Assembly: GCA_003116975.1 (NCBI GenBank) | Contig: BGKB01000141.1 | Location: forward strand, 1 to 64,000 | Direction of reading: 5' to 3' | Source of the DNA: Aurantiochytrium sp. KH105 | Lineage: Eukaryota > Sar > Bigyra > Thraustochytrida > Thraustochytriidae | Length of the DNA: 64,000 nucleotides | Shown here: positions 10,072 through 19,668 of the stretch, piece after piece | Layout: each line of letters starts with the position of its first letter | How positions within the stretch are numbered: position 1 is the first letter of the stretch | Position numbers and translations under genes: made by a program | The notes under the pieces: generated by a model | Seen by the model: only the letters and a program-made list of their open reading frames with translations | The model's database searches: none | What the model was told of the DNA's origin: nothing

Positions 10072-11681
10072 CTCCTCTCGCTGTGTGCGCGAGAACCTCT
10101 TCTCCGATTAGGTAGACCGGGCTGGGCTGCCCTTGGGACTTGCTTTGCCTTGGTCCTCGCTTTGGCTTTTGGCTTACTTCCGCCTTGGCTTTGCCTTCAA
10201 GATGGCTTTGCCTAGCCCCTGCGCTCTCTTTGCTGGTTGATCTCCGTAGAAACGACCTTGCCTTGCCCTACGCTTGCAATGCGCTTGCAATGCTAAGAAA
10301 TATATTGCTTGTACAAAGCACGGCCGCGGGTCTTGCACAAACAGGAGCTGCTCGGCCTGAGCCTGGTTCGAGGGCCACAGCGGTTTGTGCAGCCGCTCTT
10401 CTTCTCGCTCGCCCTCAACCGCGAACGCCGGCCGCCAGGCAGCGTCGTCGCGGTCGTCGGCGCTGCGTCGCTCTTTCCTTTCTCGCGGTGCTCGCCGTCG
10501 CCCACACACGAGCCAGGCCGGGTCGCGTGGCAGGAGTGTGGCGGCAGCCACAGCCCGCACCTGGGTGCTGCTGCTTAGTTGCTGTTGCTTGCTTTCTTTC
10601 TTTTTTGATCGCTTGGCGTCCTGAGCCTTGCTTTCGCCGGCGGTATGGTGACGACAGGGAAGTGCCGAAGGACAGGCGGCGAGGCACGGCTTTGTCCGCG
10701 CCGTCTCGGGGCGCCCGTCCCATTCATCCGACTCGTGGCCCATCGGTCGGTCGGCCGATCGGTCGGTCAGTCGGTCGGTGGCTAGAAACACGCGCCGGGT
10801 GTAGCGATCGTTCGCGACGAGAGCCACACGTGAGGCGTCTCCCGTGGCTTCGACCCATTACGGCCTCACTGCCGCACGGTAGGGAAACACCCGCCGACAA
10901 AACGTCATGTGACGCCCCTCGATTTGCTGCCAGGAAGAGTTCGTGATCTGCTGGTATTAAAATTTTGTTACCACTAACTGTAAACAATCTAATGCCTACG
11001 AATCACCGAAATGGAAAACAATTTTCGAACTCTGCTGCTGGTGCTCGTGGCGCGTCGTCGACATCATGCATTCTAACTTCCTGCTGACGGTGGGGAGACA
11101 TGAAAAATGTTTTGATCATCTGTGGATAGATGTCAGGAGGGAAGCCGCGACATCCGCAATGAGTCCCTTGCAACAAAACTCCCGCACAAGCCAAACAAAG
11201 TTCCCACACCATAACTTGTGTGGGTCTGCGCTGTCGCAGAAGTGTGGGTTTTGCGGGGCGAAGCCAGACTCTTCCGTCTCATCATCATAAGCGGTGTTCG
11301 CGTATGTTGTCTGTTCGGGTATGTCTGTCGCCTCGGTCGATGCACAGATAGCAGCACATGCATGGAAGCGGAGTGGCGCACCCAGCAGCAGCAAGAAGCG
11401 ACTCACACCGCGTCGGCGGCCGGGCGCCGCCAGCCCGACCGCATTCTCGCGGACCAGATCTCGCCGGCGAGCAAGGCCCGGCGAGCAAGCCAGCCCAGCC
11501 ACCAGCCATCCAATTATCTACCTGCCATGGCTGTGGCTACTGGTCGTTCCCTGTCGACGCCGCACATCGCCGCAGTGGCCTCTGCCGACAGGGACTCGTG
11601 AACGCACACTTGTAGTGTTCGCGTCGTTCGCTCCCTCGCTCCCTCGCCCTTTTAAAAAAAATTAAAGAGAGACACCAGCCA

Positions 11682-11723
<42 letters not shown>

Positions 11724-12047
11724 CGAGCTATGGTGACCAGTGGCCAGTTGCCGGCTTCGCACTGGCCACCGTGAATCACCTGGCTGGTCGCTAGCGGCGG
11801 CAGTGAGGCGAAGCGAGCGCAGGGTGCGCGTGCACTTGGAAAACAAGCAAGCACGCAAGCAAGCATAAAAGCAAGCAAGCAAGCAATATCGTTCTTTTCA
11901 GCAGCTTCTTCTTGCTTCTGCAGCCCCGGGGGCTAAGCAAGCTACAAAGTGCTGCAGGCCAAAAATTCTGGTCCGCAGCGGCAATTTTCGCTCATGGCTA
12001 GCTTGGCGGGGGCTTTCTCTTGGCTCCGACCCTGACCTCACATCCAC

Positions 12048-12048
<1 letters not shown>

Positions 12049-12144
<96 letters not shown>
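12049..12144. repeat. AAGC tetranucleotide microsatellite, about 24 copies
   Basis: Ninety-six bases of uninterrupted AAGC units, one of the longest perfect arrays in the window. Reading frames through it give Ala-Ser-Lys-Gln or Leu-Ala-Cys-Leu periodic peptides, which are artefacts. Confidence 0.98.
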
Positions 12145-12145
<1 letters not shown>

Positions 12146-12987
12146 CAGGCAAGCAACTGCAAGCAAGAGAGCCCTACATCTAGCTGGCGCTGCTCTGCGA
12201 AAAGATAAAGACGGAGAGCTTTATCGGGCTCCTCCTCCATGCGTGCGCCGCGTACCCATTTCCCTCGCGCCCCGTTTCCGCCTACCGCAGCCATTAAACC
12301 TCTTTGTCGCGCTGAAATGCCACACGCCCTTCTCCCCCCTTCCGGAGCTTGTCCTTCCCTCCGCTGTGTGACGGCTGAGCTGCGTGAGGGGACGTGACGC
12401 GCCAGCTTTCTCTGCCCCCGCTGCCGCAAGTGCCCGCTCGACCATCGGTGCGGCGACAGGGCCTGGTGGCCGTACGACCCTGCGGCTGCGGCATGCGCGC
12501 GGCGGCGGCGGCGCTGGCGAGGGTGCTGTGCAGCCGCCACGGCGAGGCGAGGCAAGACAGGCGAAGCAGTGTCGGCGGCCGCGGCCTGGACGCGCGAGCG
12601 GGATTCAAGTGGCCGCGGCCACAGTCGAAAGCTGCAGCTTTGGCATACTGCTCGTAGACGCGCAGATCGCAACGCGGAAAGCCCAGAAAGGCGTCATCCG
12701 TCGCCCGAGGAGGTTCAGGGCGGGCACGAGCAGCGCGGCGTGCGAGCCGGCGACGCCCGGACGCACTCGTGCGTGCGCAGAGGAAGCGCGCGAGACAGAG
12801 GTGCGCGAGCCAGGCGACAGGCCAACGCCGAGCACGTGGCGAGCTGCAGGAACGCAGCGCAATCAAGCGAGCTGCGGCCCCGCCTGCGTCGCCGGGGTCG
12901 AGCGACGGCCCGAGGTCGCGACATCATCACGAGGTTCTTTGTTGCGCAGGAAGAAGAGGTGCAATGCCACGCTCGCTTGAAATCCAC

Positions 12988-13024
12988 TGCATTGCATTGC
13001 ATTGCATTGCATTGCATTGCATTG
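12988..13024. repeat. TGCAT pentanucleotide repeat
   Basis: About seven copies of TGCAT, 1.15 kb upstream of the NRT2 ATG. Related GCAAT/ATTGC units occur in shorter or less regular form upstream of SUMT (10272-10293) and nitrite reductase (19771-19868). Confidence 0.95.
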
Positions 13025-14168
13025 TTGTCGCGAAGCAGCGTATTCTTGCGACTAAAACACGCAGCGTCTCCCGGCGCGTGTCGACACCTTCGGCTCGTTG
13101 CCAGTGCTGGCCACCCCCCCCGCGCCAACGGCGGCGAGGGCCTGGTGTGGCTGGCGACGCGGTCGGCGAGCCTGTCCTGCCCGGCGCAATGCAAGCAATG
13201 CGGAGAGATAGGATGACGAGAAGAGGGGGGAAGGGGGGCTTGGGAACATGCAGCCTCGGCCCCAGGCTCGCTGGGTGCGCAATGCGCGGTGCAGCGCTCG
13301 CCCGAAAAAGGCTCAAGCCGGGACAGCGCCCTTCTCCAGCTCCCTTCTCCGCGCTGCTCGGCCCAAGCACCTGCGGTAGTCGAGGAAGGTACAAATCAAT
13401 CTGGGACTCCCTGGGGGTCGAGTTTCCAAAAAGCCTGTCGAGTCGAATCGAGCCGAGTCAGGCCGAGTCGAGTCGGATCGACGCGTGGGGGCGCGCTGGC
13501 AGCGGTGCAGCTCGCGCCGTCGAGCGGCGTTGGCTCTGCACCCGCGACGTAGGTAGAGCTTACGTGATCTTCTCTCACACGCGTGCGATCGCCAGCGACT
13601 TTGCATTGTCCGCAGAGCCATGGGAAGGCAGCGAGCGCGCGGACCATTAGTTTAGGTGGGCTCGGCAGGCATCGGCAGCGGAGCCTGCGCGGCGACCCGC
13701 AGCCAGCTCCTCTGCTGGCCCGCAGCCGGCAAAGTCCTGCTCGCGATGAGTCGCATGGAGAGGCGGCAAAGCGAGCGCTGCAGCTGGTGCGTTCGTCCAT
13801 TCGTTTGTTTCCTCTCTCTCGCCCTCACTCTGGCTCTCTCTCTCTATCTATCTATCTATCTGTCTCCGTGCAGCCCCAAACAAACACTTACACACGACCG
13901 CTTGAAGTGCAAGGGGGAGTCGCCTGCATCGTCTTTCTTTGCGCTCGTGCCAGAATAATAGAAAGGATTGAATAACTGCCAGCCATACCCTGGTCTGCCT
14001 TGCCTTCCCTTGCTTGGGTTTCCGTCGCGCCGCCCAAGAAGACTGTTTCGAGCAAAGAAAGCGAGCGCAGCACAAACTAGGGCAAGCAAATCTGTAAAGC
14101 AAAACTTCGTCCACCAAACCAAAGCTAAACAAGCAAGACAAGCAAGTAGAGCAAAAAAGTAAACAAGG

Positions 14169-15725
14169 ATGGTCGCCCTTGGCGCCACCGGCGGGATTTC
14201 CCGCGACATCAAGAATCAAGAGTACAAGGGCATCCCCACCGACGAGTATGGACGCGCCCTTGACTTCAAGGTCTTTTCGTGCATGCGCCCCTGGTACCGT
14301 GCTTTCCATGCGTCGTGGATCTCATTCTTTGTTGCCTTCCTGGGCTGGTTTTCCATCGTGCCCTGCCTCGAGTACATTGTTGCTGATACTAGCAACGATG
14401 TCACCAACGATGTCAAGAAGACCTCAAACATCGTCTCGGTGCTCGGCACCATCTTTGTCCGCTTCGCGCTCGGTCCTGTCTGCGAGCGCTTTGGTGCCCG
14501 TCGCCCACAGGCCGTCCTTCTCCTGGGCGGTGGCACCCTTGTGCTCATTTCCTCCTCGATCAACTCGGCTTCGGGCCTGCTCGCGATCCGCTTCTTCATT
14601 GGACTCGTGGGTGGTGCTTTCGTCCCGTGCCAGTACTGGACCACCATGATGTTCGGAACTCGCGTCGTGGGTACTGCCAACGCCTTTGCTGGCGGCTGGG
14701 GCAACCTGGGCGGTGGTGCTGCGCTTGCTCTCGTGGCCTCCATCATCTCTGGCATCCGTTCCAGCGGCGTTGAAGACGAGACGGCGTGGAGCTATGCCCT
14801 CATCGTTCCGGGCCTCATGATGATCTGTGTGGCCATCCCCATGCTCCTCTTCAGTGATGATTGCCCTCAGGGTCACTGGAGCAACCGTCTTTACAACGAC
14901 CCCAACGCTGACAAGATCGCGGACGAGGAGGCCCCTGTCAAGGACGCCCCTGTCAAGAAGGCCTCTCACCTTGACGTCGTCCTTGACTACCGCGTCTGGC
15001 TCTTGGCTCTCATCTACGCTGCCTGCTTCGGTGTCGAGCTCGCGCTCAACAACTCGCTCTCGGGCTTCCTCTACCGCTACTTTAACACGGACGCCGACCC
15101 CAGCTGCACCGACCTTGCCGTGCAGATCAGCACGAGCTACCCTGCCTCGTGCTCTACTCTCGGCAAGGACACAGCCTCGCAGATCGCTTCCCTCTTTGGC
15201 CTCATGAACCTCTTTGCTCGCGCTCTCGGCGGTGTGGGTAGTGACTTTGCTTTCTACCGCTTTGGTATGCGCGGACGCCTTGGTGTCCTCATGTTCACGC
15301 TGCTCGGCGAGGCAGCCATGCTTGTTGTCTTCAGCCAAGTCACCACCGTGCCCACTGCCATTGGCTTCCTCGTTTGCTTTAGCATCTTTGTCCAGGCCAG
15401 TGAGGGCGCGACTTTCGCCATTGTTCCCTTCCTCAATCCGGGCAACATCGGCAACGTCGCTGGTATTGTGGGCGCTGGTGGCAACATTGGCGCTGTGTCC
15501 TGGTCCACCATGTTCAAGAGCATCGACAGCCAGCGCGATGCTTACCTTTACCTTGCCTTCATCATTTTTGGCGTCGCCGCCTTCGTGTCGCTTATCCCTG
15601 TTCAGGGTCAGTACCTCTTTGGCTGCCGTTCCAAGCCTTTGTCCTCCGTCGAAACCGCGTCCGAGGCATCCGAGGATATTGGCGATTCCTCCGTTCATGG
15701 CACGAAGGAAACCGTGCAGGCCTAA
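14169..15725 (+). CDS. NRT2: Nitrate/nitrite transporter, NNP family (NRT2/CrnA type)
   Basis: The protein is 518 residues, ATG at 14169. It has about 12 predicted membrane segments from residue 50 to 490, as expected for the major facilitator superfamily. Diagnostic features are FVRFALGPVCERFGARRPQ in the loop after TM2, and the NNP signature AGGWGNLGGG at about residues 174-183; a second glycine-rich GIVGAGGNIGAVSW motif lies in the C-terminal half. The family imports nitrate by proton symport across the plasma membrane. Codon use is strongly biased to C-ending codons (GTC, CTC, GCC, GGC), fitting a highly expressed gene. The cytosolic C-terminus is Ser/Glu-rich and may be a regulatory phosphorylation site. 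It converges with nitrite reductase. Confidence 0.97.
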   Translation: MVALGATGGISRDIKNQEYKGIPTDEYGRALDFKVFSCMRPWYRAFHASWISFFVAFLGWFSIVPCLEYIVADTSNDVTNDVKKTSNIVSVLGTIFVRFALGPVCERFGARRPQAVLLLGGGTLVLISSSINSASGLLAIRFFIGLVGGAFVPCQYWTTMMFGTRVVGTANAFAGGWGNLGGGAALALVASIISGIRSSGVEDETAWSYALIVPGLMMICVAIPMLLFSDDCPQGHWSNRLYNDPNADKIADEEAPVKDAPVKKASHLDVVLDYRVWLLALIYAACFGVELALNNSLSGFLYRYFNTDADPSCTDLAVQISTSYPASCSTLGKDTASQIASLFGLMNLFARALGGVGSDFAFYRFGMRGRLGVLMFTLLGEAAMLVVFSQVTTVPTAIGFLVCFSIFVQASEGATFAIVPFLNPGNIGNVAGIVGAGGNIGAVSWSTMFKSIDSQRDAYLYLAFIIFGVAAFVSLIPVQGQYLFGCRSKPLSSVETASEASEDIGDSSVHGTKETVQA

Positions 15726-16317
15726 GTGAGCTGTCCGGACTGTTTGATTTGCGAACCTGCATCCTGATTCCCAGTTCTGATAACAATAATTGGTGTCTTT
15801 GTCAATCTACTGCTGCTGCCGCTGCTGGTCGCGAAACTTCTTGCCTTCAACTTTATCGCTTTTGTATCGCTTACGCAGCTTCCATCTTCTCCAGGAGATC
15901 AGAACGTCTCTGCAGGCCGCCGCCTCGCCTTTAGCCAAAAATTGCGAAGACTGGCGATTTGTCCGTCAATGTTGCAAAGAATCACACCAACGTCAACACC
16001 TCTAGTCGATCAGAACCACGTGACCTCGCCTACTGTTCTTGGCTCTACGTAGGCCTTCACGTGCCGACCCATTGGAAGCGGAGGATCGTCCCTGCAAGTC
16101 AGTCATTTCCCTCTCCACGCGATTGTTCCTGTGTCCAGGAGCACCTCATGCAAAAGGTGAATATGACGGTGACGGTCTTCACGGCTGAAAATTCATTGCA
16201 AGTGCAAGAAGAGTTTTGTGGCGTGCGAAAAAGCAAGCAAATGAGCAATAGAATACTGGAAAGAAGGAAAAGAACTTGACATGTTTTTGCAGTTATGATA
16301 GAGTTTGAGCATTTCGA
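15726..16317. other. Convergent intergenic region between NRT2 and nitrite reductase
   Basis: About 590 bases of lower-GC sequence without a recognisable gene, presumably the two 3' untranslated regions. Confidence 0.7.
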
Positions 16318-19300
16318 TTACCATTCAAGCTTCGAATCACCACAGCATGCAGTGCTCTTGGCCTCACCGCCGTCTGCAAGCGACGTCTCGACCTCGATGG
16401 TATGCTCCGCCGGGTTGTAGTCCTTCATTGCCGATGTGACACGGTACTTCTCGCTCGCAAGGATTTCGTCCAAGTCGGCTTCGGACGGAAGAAGAAGCGA
16501 GACCCGCCCCGTCGAGGGATCGAGACGCGTGCGGAAGGTCCAGAGCTCGTAGTTTTCGTCATCAAGGCACTTGCCCGTCGTGAGAATGTAGCGCTTCTTG
16601 TGAATAGGGCAGGCCACCTTGGGCAGCCCGCCCGCGTCACCGACCAAGCCGCTCGATAAAACGAACGAGTTGCGATGCGGGCACATGTTCTGTGTGGCAA
16701 AGAGACGAAATTTAGGGCCAGTCTTTGCAGAGGTCGCGAGCTTAAAGAGTGCTAGCTCCGACTTGCCGTAGCGCAGCGTGACGCCAGAGTCCATGAGTAC
16801 GTCGTCGACGTGCATCATATCCACCCAAGTCTCGCCACCCGGGAAACGCTGCGAAGACATCATTGGCGAGGACGACGGGTCCTTGGATTCGATGCTCTCC
16901 TCCGTCTCCGGCTCAAGCGCAATGACAGGGTTGTTCGAAGGCTTGGGCACGTGCGGGAGTGCGTCCCAGTTCTTAGGCCAGTCCGCAGGCCGCTGCTGAC
17001 CGCGCTGCTTGATAAACTCGATGCCGCGCTCCGACTTGGAGGGCTCGTTCGCGTACTGTGCGAACATCTTGCGGCGCTCCGGGTCCGTGACAATTTCCTT
17101 CCACTCACACTTGTACGTGTAAATGAGATGAGCCATCTGAGCCTCGAGCTCTTCGGCGATGCCGAGCTTGTCGTTCACCACAACCTCCTTGAGGTAGTCG
17201 ATGCCGCCCTCGAGGGCCTCGAGCCAGCGAGCCGTGCGCTGCAGCTTGTCGGCAGTGCGAATGTAGAACATGAGAAAGCGATCCAGGTAACGTCTGCAGG
17301 TTTCCTCATCAATGCCGGATGCCAAGAGGGTGGCGTGGCGCGGCTTGCTACCGCCGTTGCCGCAAACGTACAGGTTGTAACCTTGCTCCGTCGCGATGAG
17401 ACCAAAGTCCTTGCTCTGCGCCTCTGCGCACTCGCGGATGCAACCCGAGACACCACCCTTGAGCTTGTGCGGAGAACGAATGCCACGGTAGCGCTCCTCA
17501 AGCTCGATGGCAAAGCCTACACTGTCGCGCATGCCGAAGCGGCACCACGTCGAGCCAACGCAGGACTTGACCGTTCGCAAGGCCTTGCCGTAGGCATGGC
17601 CGCTCTCGAAACCGGCGTTGACCAGGTCCTCCCAAATTTGCGGAAGCTGGTGGCGCTCGGCACCAAAGAGATCGATGCGCTGGCCTCCGGTAATCTTCGA
17701 GTACAGGCCATAGCGTTGGGCGATCTCGCCGAGGGCAATGATCTTGGCGGGCGTGATCTCACCGCCGGGAACGCGAGGCACCACCGAGTACGAGCCGCCG
17801 CGCTGAATGTTGCCAAGGAAACGATCGTTGGTGTCTTGAAGTGGAGCGTTGTCCTTGCTGATCACCAGCTCGTTCCACAACGAGGCCAAGATGCTTGCCA
17901 CGGCCGGGCGGCAAATCTCGCATCCACGGTACACGCTGGCGGTATCGGAGCCGTGAGACTCAAAGAGCTCGTTAAAGCTCTTGATCTTGTTGATCTGCAC
18001 AATATGGAAGAGCTCTTGGCGCGTGAAACGAAAGTGCTCGCAAAGGCTCTTGTCCACCGTCTTGCCGAGCTTGCCCATCTCGTCGACGAGAAGCTCTTGC
18101 AGGAGCGGCTTGCAGCCTCCGCAACTGATGCCGGCCTTGGTGCAGCCGCCAATGGCACCGACCGTTTCGCAGCCTTGGTCACGCACCGACGCACAAATCG
18201 CGCCCTTGCTCACGTCGTTGCACGAGCACACCTGGGCGTCGTCGTCCATGTCCACAATACTGACACCAGCTCCGCCCGAGCCGCCGTTCGCACTCGGCGG
18301 AGGCAGCAGCGAGGTGGGGGACACCTTGAGAGGCTTGGTGCTCTTGGCGAGCATCGAGAGGGTGCCGTAGTCCTCGGCATCGCCGACCAAGATACCTCCG
18401 CGAAGGTTCTTGCCGTCAGCCGTAAAGGTGAGCTTGCGGTAGATGCCCGCAAGAGGGTCCTGAAAGACCAGCGAAAGGGCATTGTCGTCGTTCTCCTTGT
18501 CCTCTTCGATCGAGTAGTCGCCAAAGCTAGCGACATCGACACCCATGAGCTTGAGCTTGGTGCTTACATCACCGATGGAGAACGTCTTGGGTTCCTCTTT
18601 GGCGCTCGGGTTAACGAGATTGTACGCGAGCACGGCAGCCATATCGTAGCACGGTCCAACGAGGCCGTAGCACATGCCGTTGTGGCTCGCGCATTCGCCG
18701 ACAGCGAAAATATGCGGGTCCGAGGTGGCCATGTGGTCGTCGACCTGGATGCCTCCACCCGTGGCATCAGCCATGGTCAGAGTTCCCGCAGTGCGGGCCA
18801 GCTCGTCGCGAGGGCGAATACCGGCCGAGAGGATGACCATGTCAACGTCAATGTCAAAGCTGCCCTCGGCGCCGGCCTTGCCCACGTAGAGCTTCTTGCA
18901 GAGTCCATCTTCGGCCTCGATGCGGGAAGTCCGCGCGCGGGTGTGAACCTTGTAGCCCATGCTTTCAATGGTGCGGATGAGCTGGCGGCCACCCTTGCCG
19001 TCGAGCTGGCGGCGCATCAGATGCGGTGAGCTGTCGAGCACGCGGACGTCCTCAACACCGAGGTGCTCCGAGCAAACGCGCATGGCCTCGAGGCCCAGCA
19101 GACCTCCGCCAATGACGGCGGCGGCCTTAATCTTGTGCTCCTTGGAGTACTTGACCATGGCATCGAGGTCGTCGATTGTCCTGTACACAAAGACGCCCTT
19201 GGGATGCGCCTCGGGTTCGCAAGCGCAAGAAGAAACCCCGTCGCTGCCACCGTAGAATTGGGCGAGCAGGTGGTCCTTGCAGACGCCCTCAATGGGCGGC

Positions 19301-19668
19301 GCAAAGGGCACGCTGCCGGTGGCCAGGACCAGCTTGTCGTATCCGAGCTCGTCGCCCTCGCGCGTCTTGATCACACGCTTGGCGCTGTCGATGGCCACCA
19401 CGCGGTCGCCGCTGCGCAGCGTCACCTGGCTCTTGTTGTCATCATACCACTCACGCTGCTGAAGGTGGAGACGCATGGGATCCATGTGCTCAAAGTACGA
19501 GGTCAGCTTGACTCTGTCATATGCGGGTTGCGACTCCTCTCCGAACACCACGATCTCCGGCCGCTGCTCCGCGTCTAATCCGGCGCTGTGCTCCACAAGC
19601 TTCTCCACGAACCGCTGGCCGGTCATGCCATGGCCCACGACCACGATCTTCTCCCGTGCGGGCGCCAT
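16318..19668 (-). CDS. Assimilatory NAD(P)H nitrite reductase, NirB-NirD type fusion
   Basis: I chose the ATG at 19668, giving 1,116 residues. An upstream ATG at 19872 adds 68 residues of repeat-derived sequence, and the flavin-binding strand (KIVVVGHGMTGQ) begins right after the chosen start. Order of domains: FAD/NAD(P)H oxidoreductase (about 1-430); a BFD-type [2Fe-2S] domain near 475-530 (CSCNDVSKGAI, CTKAGISCGGC); sulfite/nitrite reductase ferredoxin-like and siroheme-[4Fe-4S] domains with CVGSTWCRFG near 704 and GCIRECAEA near 742; then a Rieske NirD-like domain near 960-1070 with CPHRN and CPIHKKR. The reaction is six-electron reduction of nitrite to ammonium in the cytosol. This is the type found in fungi and oomycetes, not the ferredoxin-dependent plastid enzyme. 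All cofactor ligands I can recognise are present. Confidence 0.97.
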   Translation of the reverse strand: MAPAREKIVVVGHGMTGQRFVEKLVEHSAGLDAEQRPEIVVFGEESQPAYDRVKLTSYFEHMDPMRLHLQQREWYDDNKSQVTLRSGDRVVAIDSAKRVIKTREGDELGYDKLVLATGSVPFAPPIEGVCKDHLLAQFYGGSDGVSSCACEPEAHPKGVFVYRTIDDLDAMVKYSKEHKIKAAAVIGGGLLGLEAMRVCSEHLGVEDVRVLDSSPHLMRRQLDGKGGRQLIRTIESMGYKVHTRARTSRIEAEDGLCKKLYVGKAGAEGSFDIDVDMVILSAGIRPRDELARTAGTLTMADATGGGIQVDDHMATSDPHIFAVGECASHNGMCYGLVGPCYDMAAVLAYNLVNPSAKEEPKTFSIGDVSTKLKLMGVDVASFGDYSIEEDKENDDNALSLVFQDPLAGIYRKLTFTADGKNLRGGILVGDAEDYGTLSMLAKSTKPLKVSPTSLLPPPSANGGSGGAGVSIVDMDDDAQVCSCNDVSKGAICASVRDQGCETVGAIGGCTKAGISCGGCKPLLQELLVDEMGKLGKTVDKSLCEHFRFTRQELFHIVQINKIKSFNELFESHGSDTASVYRGCEICRPAVASILASLWNELVISKDNAPLQDTNDRFLGNIQRGGSYSVVPRVPGGEITPAKIIALGEIAQRYGLYSKITGGQRIDLFGAERHQLPQIWEDLVNAGFESGHAYGKALRTVKSCVGSTWCRFGMRDSVGFAIELEERYRGIRSPHKLKGGVSGCIRECAEAQSKDFGLIATEQGYNLYVCGNGGSKPRHATLLASGIDEETCRRYLDRFLMFYIRTADKLQRTARWLEALEGGIDYLKEVVVNDKLGIAEELEAQMAHLIYTYKCEWKEIVTDPERRKMFAQYANEPSKSERGIEFIKQRGQQRPADWPKNWDALPHVPKPSNNPVIALEPETEESIESKDPSSSPMMSSQRFPGGETWVDMMHVDDVLMDSGVTLRYGKSELALFKLATSAKTGPKFRLFATQNMCPHRNSFVLSSGLVGDAGGLPKVACPIHKKRYILTTGKCLDDENYELWTFRTRLDPSTGRVSLLLPSEADLDEILASEKYRVTSAMKDYNPAEHTIEVETSLADGGEAKSTACCGDSKLEW

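Larger units (their letters stand above)
10072..14168. other. 4.1 kb divergent non-coding region between SUMT and NRT2
   Basis: I see no convincing gene on either strand; open frames are translations of low-complexity DNA. Repeats include CCAG (about 11692-11722), AAGC (about 11844-11886 and 12049-12144), TGCAT (12988-13024) and a CT/CTAT run (about 13827-13864). GCAATGC motifs occur at 10272-10293 and again at 13186-13200. The region must contain both promoters and could hide a non-coding RNA or a heavily spliced gene I cannot recognise. Confidence 0.65.

Noticed and set aside
10140-10946. 268-codon frame upstream of SUMT
   Set aside because: Low-complexity composition, overlapping frames on both strands and no domain.
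11998-12672. Frames with periodic Leu-Ala-Cys-Leu or Ala-Ser-Lys-Gln peptides
   Set aside because: They are direct translations of the AAGC microsatellite at 12049-12144.
12049-13024. Tandem repeats resembling a CRISPR-like array
   Set aside because: The units are contiguous 4- and 5-base microsatellites with no spacers, in a eukaryotic context.
14424-15698. 424-codon open frame on the - strand opposite NRT2
   Set aside because: An antisense shadow of a strongly codon-biased gene; its composition (Glu/His/Asp-rich) has no family features.
16810-19029. 739-codon open frame on the + strand opposite nitrite reductase
   Set aside because: It mirrors the third-position GC bias of the real gene on the other strand and has no recognisable domain.
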